Assembly: GCF_013393345.1 (NCBI RefSeq)
Contig: NZ_QJRF01000045.1
Coordinates: forward strand, 62,001-126,000
From: Pseudomonas taiwanensis
GTDB lineage: Bacteria; Pseudomonadota; Gammaproteobacteria; Pseudomonadales; Pseudomonadaceae
Reading direction: 5' to 3'
DNA: 64,000 bases
Numbering within the stretch: position 1 is the stretch's first letter; every line of letters begins with the position of its first letter. Both the position numbers and the translations under genes were made by a program. The notes under the pieces were generated by a model. It worked only from the letters and a program-made list of their open reading frames with translations. It did no database searches and had not been told where the DNA came from. Positions 17,451-25,768 of the stretch are shown in pieces.

Positions 17451-18317
17451 ATGCCTATCCCGCTGGTTATCCGCAACATGCTGCGCCCCGAGTTGGACGA
17501 ACTGGTTGGCTGGGCGGCGCGCGAAGGCTGGAATCCGGGCCTGCACGACGCCGAGTTGTTCTGGGCGAACGACCCGGAAGCCTACATAGCGGCGGACCTG
17601 GACGGCGTGCTGATCGGTGGCGGCGCCATCACCTCCTACGCGGGTGAGTTCGGCTTCATGGGGTTCTTCATCATCCGCCCGGAATTTCGCGGGCGCGGAC
17701 TCGGCGACATCCTCTGGCACGCACGCCGCGACCGACTGCTCACCCGCCTCAATCCAGGTGCCGCCATCGGCATGGACGGCGTGTTCGCCATGCAGGACTA
17801 CTACGCCAAGGGTGGCTTCGTGTTCTCCCATCGCAACCTGCGGTTCCAGACGCAGGTCGCCGAGCCACCGGAATGGGCGCCCGACGAAGAGATCCTGCCG
17901 CTTGCCGATTTCCTCCTGGACGAAGTGCAGGCCTACGACCGCCTCTGCTTCCCTGCACCCCGAGCCCGCTTCCTGCAAGACTGGATCAGTCAGCCCGAGG
18001 CCCTCGCCCTGGGTTGCCGGCGCAATGGCCGGCTGGCCGGATTCGGGGTCATCAGGCGCTGCCTCGCGGGTTGCAAGATCGGCCCGCTGTTCGCCGAAGA
18101 CACCAGCGCGGCCGAAGCCCTCTTCGCGCAGCTGAGCGAGTTCGCCATCGATGGCCCGCTATTCCTCGATGCCCCGGAGAACAATCCCGATGCCATGGCC
18201 CTGGTGCAGCGACATGGCATGGAGGAAGTCTTCGGTTGCGCCCGGATGTATCTCGGGCCATTGCCCGCCGTCACCCAGCACCGGGTCTTCGGCGTCACCA
18301 CCTTCGAGCTGGGCTGA
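17451..18317 (+). CDS. GNAT family N-acetyltransferase
   Basis: A 288-residue protein with an N-terminal GNAT domain. Acetyl-CoA motif A is [14 protein letters not shown] (about 80-94). A second degenerate acetyltransferase-like half from about 150 to 285 is as in YitH/DUF1248-type proteins. A GAGGAG site precedes ATG. Its stop overlaps the ATG of the following deacetylase (TGATG), so the pair is coupled. Acceptor unknown; with the deacetylase neighbour, acylation and deacylation of a small amine or ureide is conceivable. Confidence 0.87.
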   Translation: MPIPLVIRNMLRPELDELVGWAAREGWNPGLHDAELFWANDPEAYIAADLDGVLIGGGAITSYAGEFGFMGFFIIRPEFRGRGLGDILWHARRDRLLTRLNPGAAIGMDGVFAMQDYYAKGGFVFSHRNLRFQTQVAEPPEWAPDEEILPLADFLLDEVQAYDRLCFPAPRARFLQDWISQPEALALGCRRNGRLAGFGVIRRCLAGCKIGPLFAEDTSAAEALFAQLSEFAIDGPLFLDAPENNPDAMALVQRHGMEEVFGCARMYLGPLPAVTQHRVFGVTTFELG

Positions 18318-19240
18318 TGGTCGAGCGCGACCTGCTCGGTTACGGCGGCAAGCCACCTCATCCGCGCTGGCCTGGCGATGCGAGGGTGGCCGTGCAGTTC
18401 GTACTGAATGTCGAGGAAGGTGCCGAATCCTGTGTGCTCAACGGCGATGGCCAGTCAGAGGCTTACCTGCACGAGCTTCCTGGCCGGCCGGCGCGGATCG
18501 GCGAGCGGGACCTCAGTGTCGAAGGCCTTTACGAATACGGCTCCCGTGCGGGTGTCTGGCGCATCCTCGAGCTGTTCAACGAACGCCGACTGCCGCTGAC
18601 CGCGTTTGCCGTGGGTCGCGCCCTGGAACTGGTGCCGCAGATCGGCCATGCCCTGCATGCGGGTGGCCACGAGGTGGCCGGGCACGGTTATCGCTGGCTG
18701 GACTATCGCGACGTGACCGAGGACGAGGAACGTCGCCACATTCAGCGGACCATCGAACTGATCGAGCGCATCTGCGGCCGCCGCCCGTTGGGCTGGTACA
18801 CCGGCCGGGTCAGCGCCAACACCCGCCGCCTGCTGCGCGAGGAAGGCGGCTTCCTCTACAGCTCGGATGCCTACAACGATGACCTGCCCTACTGGCTTCC
18901 CGGCGCACCGCCGCACCTGATCATCCCCTACACGCTGGTCAACAACGATGCCCGCTACCTGATGCCCCACGGCTTCGCATCGGGGCAGGACTTTTTCCAG
19001 CAGTTGAAGGATGCCTTCGACTACCTCTGGCGGGAAGGCGCACGGCAACCCAGGATGATGAGCGTCGGCCTGCACGGCAGGATCAGCGGCCATCCCGCAC
19101 GCGCCATGGCGCTCGCGCGATTTCTCGACCATGTGCGGGAACATGAAGGCGTCTGGGTGTGCCGCCGCGAAGAAATCGCCTGGCACTGGATGACCGTGCA
19201 TGGATACCAGGCGGGCCACCCTGGAGGCAGCCCGCCTTAG
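18317..19240 (+). CDS. PuuE-like polysaccharide deacetylase family hydrolase
   Basis: A 307-residue NodB-like protein resembling PuuE, the metal-independent allantoinase of purine catabolism in P. fluorescens. The N-terminus [20 protein letters not shown], the [13 protein letters not shown] strand, [12 protein letters not shown] and the [10 protein letters not shown] region are all PuuE-like. Length is as expected. It starts within the GNAT stop codon. No other purine-degradation genes (allantoicase, ureidoglycolate, urate hydroxylase) are near, so it is likely a paralogue acting on another cyclic amide. It converges with the HlyD-like gene (gap four bases). Confidence 0.82.
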   Translation: MVERDLLGYGGKPPHPRWPGDARVAVQFVLNVEEGAESCVLNGDGQSEAYLHELPGRPARIGERDLSVEGLYEYGSRAGVWRILELFNERRLPLTAFAVGRALELVPQIGHALHAGGHEVAGHGYRWLDYRDVTEDEERRHIQRTIELIERICGRRPLGWYTGRVSANTRRLLREEGGFLYSSDAYNDDLPYWLPGAPPHLIIPYTLVNNDARYLMPHGFASGQDFFQQLKDAFDYLWREGARQPRMMSVGLHGRISGHPARAMALARFLDHVREHEGVWVCRREEIAWHWMTVHGYQAGHPGGSPP

Positions 19241-19244
19241 CCGA

Positions 19245-20204
19245 TCAGTGGAACGGGAAGATGTAGTTCATCCAGGCCGCCATGCGCAGCAGAATCTTGC
19301 GCATGATCGCCACATGGTGGAAATGCTTGCTGTAGAGCGCCGCCTGGCCATAGGAGCCACCCGGCATCACAGCGGCGTACTGCGCGTAGTCCGGGTCGGT
19401 GATTTCGATGAACACCGGCACCCGGCCCGGTGGCGGTGACCCGGTGAAGCTGATCAAGGTGCCGGACGGTTGCACCTGACCTTCGCCGATCACCGGAATC
19501 ACCTGCTTCACCTCGCCCTTGAAGACGCGGCCGGGAATGCCGTCGAAGGCCACTTCCGCCTCATCGCCAGTGCTCAGGCGCAATTGGCTGTTCTGCCGCA
19601 TCCAGGCGATGAAATAAAACCCTTCGTCAGGAATGAAGACCATGGAGGGGCGCAGCGGCAACTTCACCGCCCGGACGCCCGGACGCAGGGACACGTGGGA
19701 GACGAAGCCCTTGCTCGGCGCCCGCACCACGGTGTTGTCGAGGTCGAACTGGGCGATGTTCAGCTGCGCCTGCAAGTCGTCGACTCGTGCGGTGGTGAGG
19801 TCCACGTCGCGGCGATTGCCGACATTGCGTGCTGCCAGTTCACGGGCGCGGGACTGGTCGGCGCGGGCCGAAACCAGCTGTGCCTTGATGGACTTCAACT
19901 TGTTCTCGAACGGTGTCGGGTCGATGCGGAACAGCACGTCACCCTTCTCCAGCGGCTGGTTGGCCTTGACCGGCACCTCGATCACCTGGCCCGACACCTC
20001 GGGCACGATGGGCACCGAGACGAAGTAGGTCCGCGCCACCTCCGAATAGGGGTGGTTGTAGTTCATCAGGAAGATCAGCGCGCCGATCAGCACGATGCCG
20101 CCGAGCACGGCGGTGGGCACGCTCCACTTGTTCAGCGGGATCTTGAATATCTTGAAGATGGCAACGCAGAACGCCGTATAGGTGAGGATCAGTAACAGGT
20201 CCAT
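19245..20204 (-). CDS. yiaV: HlyD family membrane-fusion protein (YiaV/YibH-like)
   Basis: A 319-residue periplasmic adaptor anchored by an N-terminal hairpin of two hydrophobic segments (about 1-20 and 30-50). The biotinyl-lipoyl-like halves (VPEVSGQVIEVPVKANQPL and RAPSKGFVSHVSLRPG) flank a short coiled coil, and a beta-barrel domain follows. Together with the DUF3302 gene three bases upstream it reproduces the E. coli yiaW-yiaV pair. No dedicated pump or outer-membrane channel is adjacent except the RND gene further upstream, from which a terminator-like hairpin separates it. Role probably export or envelope-related; substrate unknown. Confidence 0.85.
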   Translation of the reverse strand: MDLLLILTYTAFCVAIFKIFKIPLNKWSVPTAVLGGIVLIGALIFLMNYNHPYSEVARTYFVSVPIVPEVSGQVIEVPVKANQPLEKGDVLFRIDPTPFENKLKSIKAQLVSARADQSRARELAARNVGNRRDVDLTTARVDDLQAQLNIAQFDLDNTVVRAPSKGFVSHVSLRPGVRAVKLPLRPSMVFIPDEGFYFIAWMRQNSQLRLSTGDEAEVAFDGIPGRVFKGEVKQVIPVIGEGQVQPSGTLISFTGSPPPGRVPVFIEITDPDYAQYAAVMPGGSYGQAALYSKHFHHVAIMRKILLRMAAWMNYIFPFH

Positions 20205-20207
20205 GGC

Positions 20208-20558
20208 TCAATCCCCCTTCTCGTCCTGGATGACCGGCGCGCGACCTTCGAGCTGGTCGATGCGCTGACGCAGTTCCGCCAGTTCCTTTGCCAGGTCAGC
20301 GTTCTGGGCGGAGCCAGGCTTGCCGTGGTCGAAGCCCCAGCCACGATCCTCGCGGTACAACATGGCCCAGATCCACAGGAACGGCCACAGCGCGTGGAGG
20401 GTGAACAGGCTCACCCAGCCGGCGGCGTGGATGGCGTCCTGGTGCGGGTGGTTACGGTGTACGGCGATTTCGTAGGGAATGTCGTGGAGCACGATGATGC
20501 CGTAGAACAGCACGATCCCCACGAAAAAGAGAACGCCCAGCGCGAAGTAATCAAGCAT
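20208..20558 (-). CDS. yiaW: DUF3302 inner-membrane protein (YiaW-like)
   Basis: A 116-residue protein with two transmembrane helices (about 3-24 and 45-68), the invariant HDIPYEIA segment between them, and a C-terminal coiled coil (LAKELAELRQRIDQLEG). These are hallmarks of DUF3302/YiaW. The ATG at 20558 follows AGGA. It is cotranscribed with the YiaV-like adaptor, three bases apart. Confidence 0.87.
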   Translation of the reverse strand: MLDYFALGVLFFVGIVLFYGIIVLHDIPYEIAVHRNHPHQDAIHAAGWVSLFTLHALWPFLWIWAMLYREDRGWGFDHGKPGSAQNADLAKELAELRQRIDQLEGRAPVIQDEKGD

Positions 20559-20625
20559 GTTGTTATGTCCTGAAGGACGGCCTTCACAACATGAAGCAGG
20601 CACGTCGGTAAATCCGAAAACGGTA

Positions 20626-20657
20626 TCGCCGCCGCCCGCAAAAGCGGCCGGCGGCGA
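20626..20657 (-). terminator. Terminator-like hairpin after the RND gene
   Basis: A 14-bp stem with one mismatch (20626-20639 with 20644-20657) and an AAAA loop lies 43 bp past the RND stop on the minus strand, followed by ACCGTTTTCGG. It separates the RND cluster from the yiaWV pair. Confidence 0.6.
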
Positions 20658-20699
20658 TCCCCCGTTTTCCAGATTAGTCCAACTTCCTTCGCTTGCGGG

Positions 20700-23228
20700 T
20701 CAGGGCTGAACGGACTCCATCTGGCCGCTCTGCACCGCCCCGCTGACGGGGTGTGCAACGGGCTCGTCGGCCGGGCTCACCGGCCGCGCCGCTTCGCCGC
20801 GTTCGCGCAGCAGGAAATAGGACAGCGCCGGGATCAGGATCAGGGCACCGATCATGTTCCAGACGAACATGAAGGTGAGCAGGATGCCCATGTCGGCCTG
20901 GAACTTGATGGGCGACCAGGCCCAGCACACCACGCCGGCGGCCAGGGTGATGCCCACCAGACCGACGACCCGTCCAGTGAACGACACCGCCTTCTTGTAC
21001 GCCTCCGACAGCGAAAGGCCCTGGCGCTGGAACTGCAGCTGCACGCTGAGCAGGTACAACGCGTAGTCGACGCCGATGCCGACGCCGAGGGCGATCACCG
21101 GCAGCGTGGCCACCTTCACGCCAATGCCCATCACCACCATCAGCGCCTCGCAGAGCACCGACGTGAGCACCAGCGGCAGCAAGGCCACCAGGGTCGCACG
21201 CCAGCTGCGGAAGGTGATCAGGCAGAACAGCGTCACCGCCAGGTAGACATAGAACAGCATGGTGCGGTTGGCGTCGCGCACGACGATGTTGGTCGCCGCC
21301 TCGATGCCCGCGCTTCCGGCTGCCAGCAGGAACTGGCGATCCTCGCTGCTGTTCTCGGCGGCGAAGCGATCGGCGATGGCCACGACTTCGTCCAGGGTCT
21401 GTGCCTTGTGGTCCTTGAGGAAAGCGATAACCGGCATCAGCGAGCAGTCGGTATTGAACAGCTCGGGGGTGTTCACCGAGGCCTGCTGGGCGGCGTAGTT
21501 CAGCACGTCCTGATTGCGCTGCAGGCTGAGGAACTTGGGGTTGCCCTCATAGGTGCCAGCGGTGATCTGCCGCACGGCGTTGGCCAGGGATGCCGTAGCC
21601 TGCACGTTCGGATGCTGCTGCAGAGCCCAGGCCAGGCGGTCGGCCTGGATCAGCGTCTGGTAGTTCAAGCAGCCCTCGGCCGGCGTTTTCACCATCACCG
21701 CGAACAGGTCGCTGGACAGCGCGTAGTGGCTGGTGATGTAGGCGTTGTCGCGGTTGTAGCGGGACTCCGGACGCAGTTCCGGTGCGCCGGCATCCAGGTC
21801 ACCGATCTGCAGGTTCATGCTGACCATGAAGCCCGCCACACCCAGCACCGAGGCCAGGGCGACGGTGGTCAGGGCCCAGCGCTTCTCGGTGAAGCGGTCG
21901 AGGAAGTCCCACACATGGCCGAAGCCCTTGTGCGCGGCGGCGTTGTTGTCGATGCGCAGGGCGCGCTCAGCAGCCTTCTTGCCAACGCCCACGTAGGACA
22001 GCGCCACCGGCATCATCAGCAGGGTGGTGAGGATCAGCACAGCCACACCGATACTGGCGGTGATGGCCAGGTCCTGGATCACCGGGATGTCGATCAGCAT
22101 CAGTACGGCAAAGCCCACGGCATCCGCCAGCAGCGCGGTGACACCAGCCAGGAACAGACGGCGGAAGGTGTAGCGAGCCGCCACCAGGCGATGGGTACCC
22201 AGAGCGATGTCCTGCATGATGCCGTTCATCTTCTGTGCCGCGTGGGACACGCCGATGGCGAAGATCAGGAAGGGCACCAGAATGGAATACGGGTCCAGCG
22301 CGTAGCCCAGCCAGGCGACGATCCCCAACTGCCAGACCACCGCCAGCAGCGAGCAGACGATCACCAGCAGGCTGCTGCGCAGGCAGCGGGTGTAGGCCAG
22401 GATGATGAAGAAGGTGGTCACCACGGCCAGGCCGAAGAAGGCCATGACCCGCATAAGACCGTCGATCAGATCGCCCACGAGCTTGGCGAAGCCGATCACG
22501 CGGATCTTGATCGCGCCCTGCCCTTCTTCACCCGAAGCTTGCGCCTTGCGGTCGCCTCCGTATTCGAAGTGCAGGCGGAGTTTTTCTTCCAGATTGCGCG
22601 AGAACTGGTGATAGTCCACGCCCTGGCTGCCGGCGGTGGCCTGGTCCAGCAACGGCACCACCAGCATGGTGGACTTGAAGTCATTGGCCACCAGGCTGCC
22701 GACGATACCGGCGCGGGCGATGTTCTGCCGCAGTTGCTCGATGCTGGCGGGCGAGCCGTCATAGCCATCGGGCATGACCGGGCCACCCTGGAAGCCTTCT
22801 TCGGTCACTTCGGTCCAGCGTACGCCGGGGGCCCAGAGGGATTTCATCCAGGCGCGGTCGACGCCCGCGGTGAGGAACAGCTCGTCATGCACCTTTTTCA
22901 GCGCATCGAGGTAGGCCGGATCGAAGATGTCGCCCTGGGGGTTCTCCACCACGATGCGCACACTGTTACCCAGCCCGCGCAGCGCCTTGCGGTTCTCCAG
23001 GAAGTTCTGGATGTAGGGATGTCCCTGGGGAATCATCTTCTCGAAGCTGGGCTTGAGTTCCAGCCGCGTGAAGGCCATGTAGCCCAGCAGCACCGTCACC
23101 AGCAGGATGCCGATCACGAACGGCAGCCGGTTGTTGAACACCATGCGTTCCAGCAGGTTGCCGCTGCGTGGGTCGAAGTCTTTCAGATCCCGGATAACCG
23201 GCATCGGCTCTTGTTTCATGCCACCCAT
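20700..23228 (-). CDS. RND/MMPL superfamily transporter
   Basis: An 842-residue RND-superfamily permease with two repeats of one helix, a large periplasmic domain and about five helices. The sterol-sensing/MMPL-like helices are visible (VIALGVGIGVDYALYLLSVQ in the second half; LVPFLIFAIGVSHAAQKMNG in the first). It is the MMPL-like type, not the HAE1 tripartite drug pump: no adaptor or TolC gene adjoins it in the cluster. It is preceded by a YCF48-like protein (17 bp) and DUF1329/DUF1302 genes. Such sets recur in Pseudomonas and in steroid- or alcohol-degrading bacteria, which suggests trafficking of a hydrophobic compound; that link is inference. ATG 23228 is used; ATG 23219 is possible. Confidence 0.88.
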   Translation of the reverse strand: MGGMKQEPMPVIRDLKDFDPRSGNLLERMVFNNRLPFVIGILLVTVLLGYMAFTRLELKPSFEKMIPQGHPYIQNFLENRKALRGLGNSVRIVVENPQGDIFDPAYLDALKKVHDELFLTAGVDRAWMKSLWAPGVRWTEVTEEGFQGGPVMPDGYDGSPASIEQLRQNIARAGIVGSLVANDFKSTMLVVPLLDQATAGSQGVDYHQFSRNLEEKLRLHFEYGGDRKAQASGEEGQGAIKIRVIGFAKLVGDLIDGLMRVMAFFGLAVVTTFFIILAYTRCLRSSLLVIVCSLLAVVWQLGIVAWLGYALDPYSILVPFLIFAIGVSHAAQKMNGIMQDIALGTHRLVAARYTFRRLFLAGVTALLADAVGFAVLMLIDIPVIQDLAITASIGVAVLILTTLLMMPVALSYVGVGKKAAERALRIDNNAAAHKGFGHVWDFLDRFTEKRWALTTVALASVLGVAGFMVSMNLQIGDLDAGAPELRPESRYNRDNAYITSHYALSSDLFAVMVKTPAEGCLNYQTLIQADRLAWALQQHPNVQATASLANAVRQITAGTYEGNPKFLSLQRNQDVLNYAAQQASVNTPELFNTDCSLMPVIAFLKDHKAQTLDEVVAIADRFAAENSSEDRQFLLAAGSAGIEAATNIVVRDANRTMLFYVYLAVTLFCLITFRSWRATLVALLPLVLTSVLCEALMVVMGIGVKVATLPVIALGVGIGVDYALYLLSVQLQFQRQGLSLSEAYKKAVSFTGRVVGLVGITLAAGVVCWAWSPIKFQADMGILLTFMFVWNMIGALILIPALSYFLLRERGEAARPVSPADEPVAHPVSGAVQSGQMESVQP

Positions 23229-23245
23229 GTGGGTATGCCTCGCTT

Positions 23246-24298
23246 TTATTCTTGTTTTCCAGAAACCACGGGGCGCTGGCTGATGCCTCGCGCGCCCACC
23301 AGCAGCAGGCCGTTGTCGCTCGACGCCAGGGCGCCGTAGACAGGTACGGGCTGGCCGATGTCCAGCGGTTGGAAGTTGGCGCCCTGATCACTGCTCACCA
23401 GGGCCTGGCCAGTCTGGCCGAACAGGTAGAGCGTGCCCTTGGCATCGCGCGTGGACGCGGTGATGCTGCTGTTCAGCCCGGTCTTCACCGTTGTCCAGGT
23501 GGCACCGGCATCGGTGCTGCGATAAGCGTGACCGCGCAGGCCGTAAGCCAGCACCATGCCGGGCTGGGCGCTGATACCGAAGAAGCTGCCCTGATAGGGC
23601 GACTCCAGTGCCTGGAAGCGCTCACCGCTGCCGTCGAGGCGCAGCAGCAAACCTTGCTCCCCGGCGATGTAGAGATGCTCGCCGTCGCTGGAGATGGCGT
23701 TGAGGTGGTAGCCGGACGGGTTGTCGGTACGGTCGGTCCAGGGCTCCCAGCTCTGCCCGCCATCGCGGGTGCGGAAGATCAGATTGAAGGCACCCACGAC
23801 GAAACCATTGCGTTCATCGCTGAACCAGAGGTCAAGGAACGGCTTGTCGGCGCCTTCGGTCTCGATGCGCTTGCCTTCATCCAGCCATTGACCGGCATCG
23901 GGACGGGCGCTGTAGTAATCCTGCATGAGTCGACCGAGCTGGCGGCCATCGAGCTGCCTTTCCCAACTGGCGCCGCCATCAGTGCTGTGCAGCACAATGC
24001 CGTCATGGCCTACGGCCCAGCCTTGCTTGTCGGTGGGGAATTGCACGGCATTCAGGTCAGAGCTGACCGGCACGCTAGCCTGGTGCCAGCTCTGGCCTTG
24101 GTCATCGGAGTAAAGAATGTGGCCGCGCTGGCCTACAGCGACGAGACGCTGGCCAGCCTGCGCCATGTCGAGCAAGGGGCTGCGTATCGCCAGTTCACTG
24201 TGTTGCGCCGGCAGGTCGAGCACATCGACCAGGGACGCGGCTTGGGCATTACCCGCCATGAGGGCCATGCCCAGAGCGATGAACTTGAAAGAAAACAT
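23246..24298 (-). CDS. Exported YCF48/BNR-repeat beta-propeller protein
   Basis: A 350-residue protein with a signal peptide (FIALGMALMAGNAQA-A) and repeated photosystem-II-assembly/BNR motifs: SDDQGQSW, STDGGASW, TRDGGQSW, STDAGATW and SSDQGANF. These indicate a six- to seven-bladed propeller in the periplasm or at the cell surface. ATG 24298 follows GAGGA. It lies between DUF1329 (70 bp, with terminator) and the RND gene (17 bp) and is presumably an accessory of the RND transporter. Confidence 0.85.
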   Translation of the reverse strand: MFSFKFIALGMALMAGNAQAASLVDVLDLPAQHSELAIRSPLLDMAQAGQRLVAVGQRGHILYSDDQGQSWHQASVPVSSDLNAVQFPTDKQGWAVGHDGIVLHSTDGGASWERQLDGRQLGRLMQDYYSARPDAGQWLDEGKRIETEGADKPFLDLWFSDERNGFVVGAFNLIFRTRDGGQSWEPWTDRTDNPSGYHLNAISSDGEHLYIAGEQGLLLRLDGSGERFQALESPYQGSFFGISAQPGMVLAYGLRGHAYRSTDAGATWTTVKTGLNSSITASTRDAKGTLYLFGQTGQALVSSDQGANFQPLDIGQPVPVYGALASSDNGLLLVGARGISQRPVVSGKQE

Positions 24299-24323
24299 CG
24301 GGACGTCCTCTGAAAAAGAAAGC

Positions 24324-24360
24324 GGTTGCCGCTCCCCCACACTCAAAGGGAGCGGCAACC
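24324..24360 (-). terminator. Intrinsic terminator inside the DUF1302-RND cluster
   Basis: Perfect 13-bp arms GGTTGCCGCTCCC / GGGAGCGGCAACC with an 11-nt loop start nine bases after the DUF1329 stop. On the minus strand they are followed by GCTTTCTTTTTC. It should give more DUF1302/DUF1329 than YCF48/RND mRNA, as an internal attenuating terminator. Confidence 0.75.
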
Positions 24361-24368
24361 AACCTGGC

Positions 24369-25727
24369 TTAGCGAATGCCGGCGCCAGCCAGGGACTCGG
24401 CTGCCCACTGAGCCTTGGTCAGCGGGTCGATATAACGGATGCCGCCGTACGGGCCAACGATGCCGTTGATGTTGTAGGAGTTACCCACCAGGTCGTAGAT
24501 CACGAACGGGGTGGTGTCCGGTACCTGCTTGTCGTAGCTCTGGCTGAGGAAAGCGAAGGAGCCACGGTAGATCTGCCCACGAGCGTCGTACTGGTCCGAA
24601 GCCAGAGCGACCCAGCTGTCCTCATCCAGGAAGAAGCGGCGCTTGGCGTAGATGTGGCGAGCGCCCTCTTTCAGCGTGCCCTCGACAACCCAGACGCGGT
24701 GCTTCTCCCAGCGCACGTAGTCAGGTGACAGGTGGTTGGGGGTGGTCAGGGCCTTCGGGTCCTGGGCGTAGGTCAGCTTGTAGGTGTTGTAGGGAACGAT
24801 GAGTTCCTGTTTGCCCACCAGTTTCCAGTCATAGCGGTCCAGTGCACCGTTGAAGACGAACACGTCGTCGTAGGTGCCGGCACCGGCGGTACCCGGGTTC
24901 GGGGTGTCGTAGGCGAGGCTCGGCGCGAGCTTCACGCGACGCTGGCCGGGCAGGTACTGCCAGGCGCGGCGCGGCTGCTCGACGGCGTTGGCGGCGTCCT
25001 TGAGCATGATCGCCTCGCCGGCGCGACGGGCCGGACCCGAGTAGTACAGCTTCATCTGGTAATACACGTCGGTATTGGCGATGGGCTTGTTCAGGTCCTG
25101 GTAGATCGGGTAGTTGATGAAGGCCTGGCCGGTGGTGGCCAGGGTCGCTACGCCGGCGGCGTCAACGTTCCAGGAGTCGTACTTGGAGTTGATGGTCACA
25201 CCCTGGTAACGCAGCAGGTGGTTCCACATGGCTTCGGCGCCGGACTGCGGGATCGGGAATGGCACACCCGGCAGCACGTTTTCCAGAGCCAGGCCGCCAT
25301 TGGCGGTCTTGGCGCCAGTGGCGTTCTTCACGGCGTTGTCCAGCACCGGCTGCGGCATGGCCACGGTACGGTGGGTCGGGTAGACATCAACGCGGAAGCC
25401 TGGGTAGCGCTTGGCCAGCTCGACGGTGGTAGCGCTGAGCAGGTTCTTGTACTGGTCGACGTTCTTGCCATCGATCACCATCGCCGGCTTCTCGCTGGCG
25501 AAAGGATCGGGGCGCATGCTGTCGCCGGACTTGAAGCCTGCCGGAGCGGTGGTCAGGCCACCGTCGTAGGCCGGGATCGAGCCATCGGCGCTAGCCGCTT
25601 TCTCGGCCCCTACCAGGGTCAGGTTGTTGCCCAGCTTGGCGGCCTCATCAGGCGACACGGCGGCATGGACGGAACTAGCGAAGGCCACCGCGAGGGAAGC
25701 CGCCATCAGAGTTTTCACGAATCTCAT
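24369..25727 (-). CDS. DUF1329 exported protein
   Basis: A 452-residue DUF1329 protein with a typical signal peptide (MRFVKTLMAASLAVAFASSVHA). DUF1329 proteins share a fold related to LolA/LolB-like lipoprotein carriers and are repeatedly found beside DUF1302 proteins in Pseudomonas. Characteristic segments seen: LTLVGAEKAASADGSIPAYDG at the N-terminus and AQWAAESLAGAGIR at the C-terminus. It follows DUF1302 by 41 bp. A periplasmic carrier or lipid-binding role is likely but unproven. Confidence 0.88.
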   Translation of the reverse strand: MRFVKTLMAASLAVAFASSVHAAVSPDEAAKLGNNLTLVGAEKAASADGSIPAYDGGLTTAPAGFKSGDSMRPDPFASEKPAMVIDGKNVDQYKNLLSATTVELAKRYPGFRVDVYPTHRTVAMPQPVLDNAVKNATGAKTANGGLALENVLPGVPFPIPQSGAEAMWNHLLRYQGVTINSKYDSWNVDAAGVATLATTGQAFINYPIYQDLNKPIANTDVYYQMKLYYSGPARRAGEAIMLKDAANAVEQPRRAWQYLPGQRRVKLAPSLAYDTPNPGTAGAGTYDDVFVFNGALDRYDWKLVGKQELIVPYNTYKLTYAQDPKALTTPNHLSPDYVRWEKHRVWVVEGTLKEGARHIYAKRRFFLDEDSWVALASDQYDARGQIYRGSFAFLSQSYDKQVPDTTPFVIYDLVGNSYNINGIVGPYGGIRYIDPLTKAQWAAESLAGAGIR

Positions 25728-25768
25728 CTCGTTGTTCTCCTGCTCTATTGTTTGAGCTATGCGGAATG

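Noticed and set aside
20751-23339. 862-codon plus-strand open frame opposite the RND gene
   Set aside because: It is the antisense shadow of a high-GC membrane-protein gene: Gln/His/Arg/Gly-rich, low complexity, no ribosome site.
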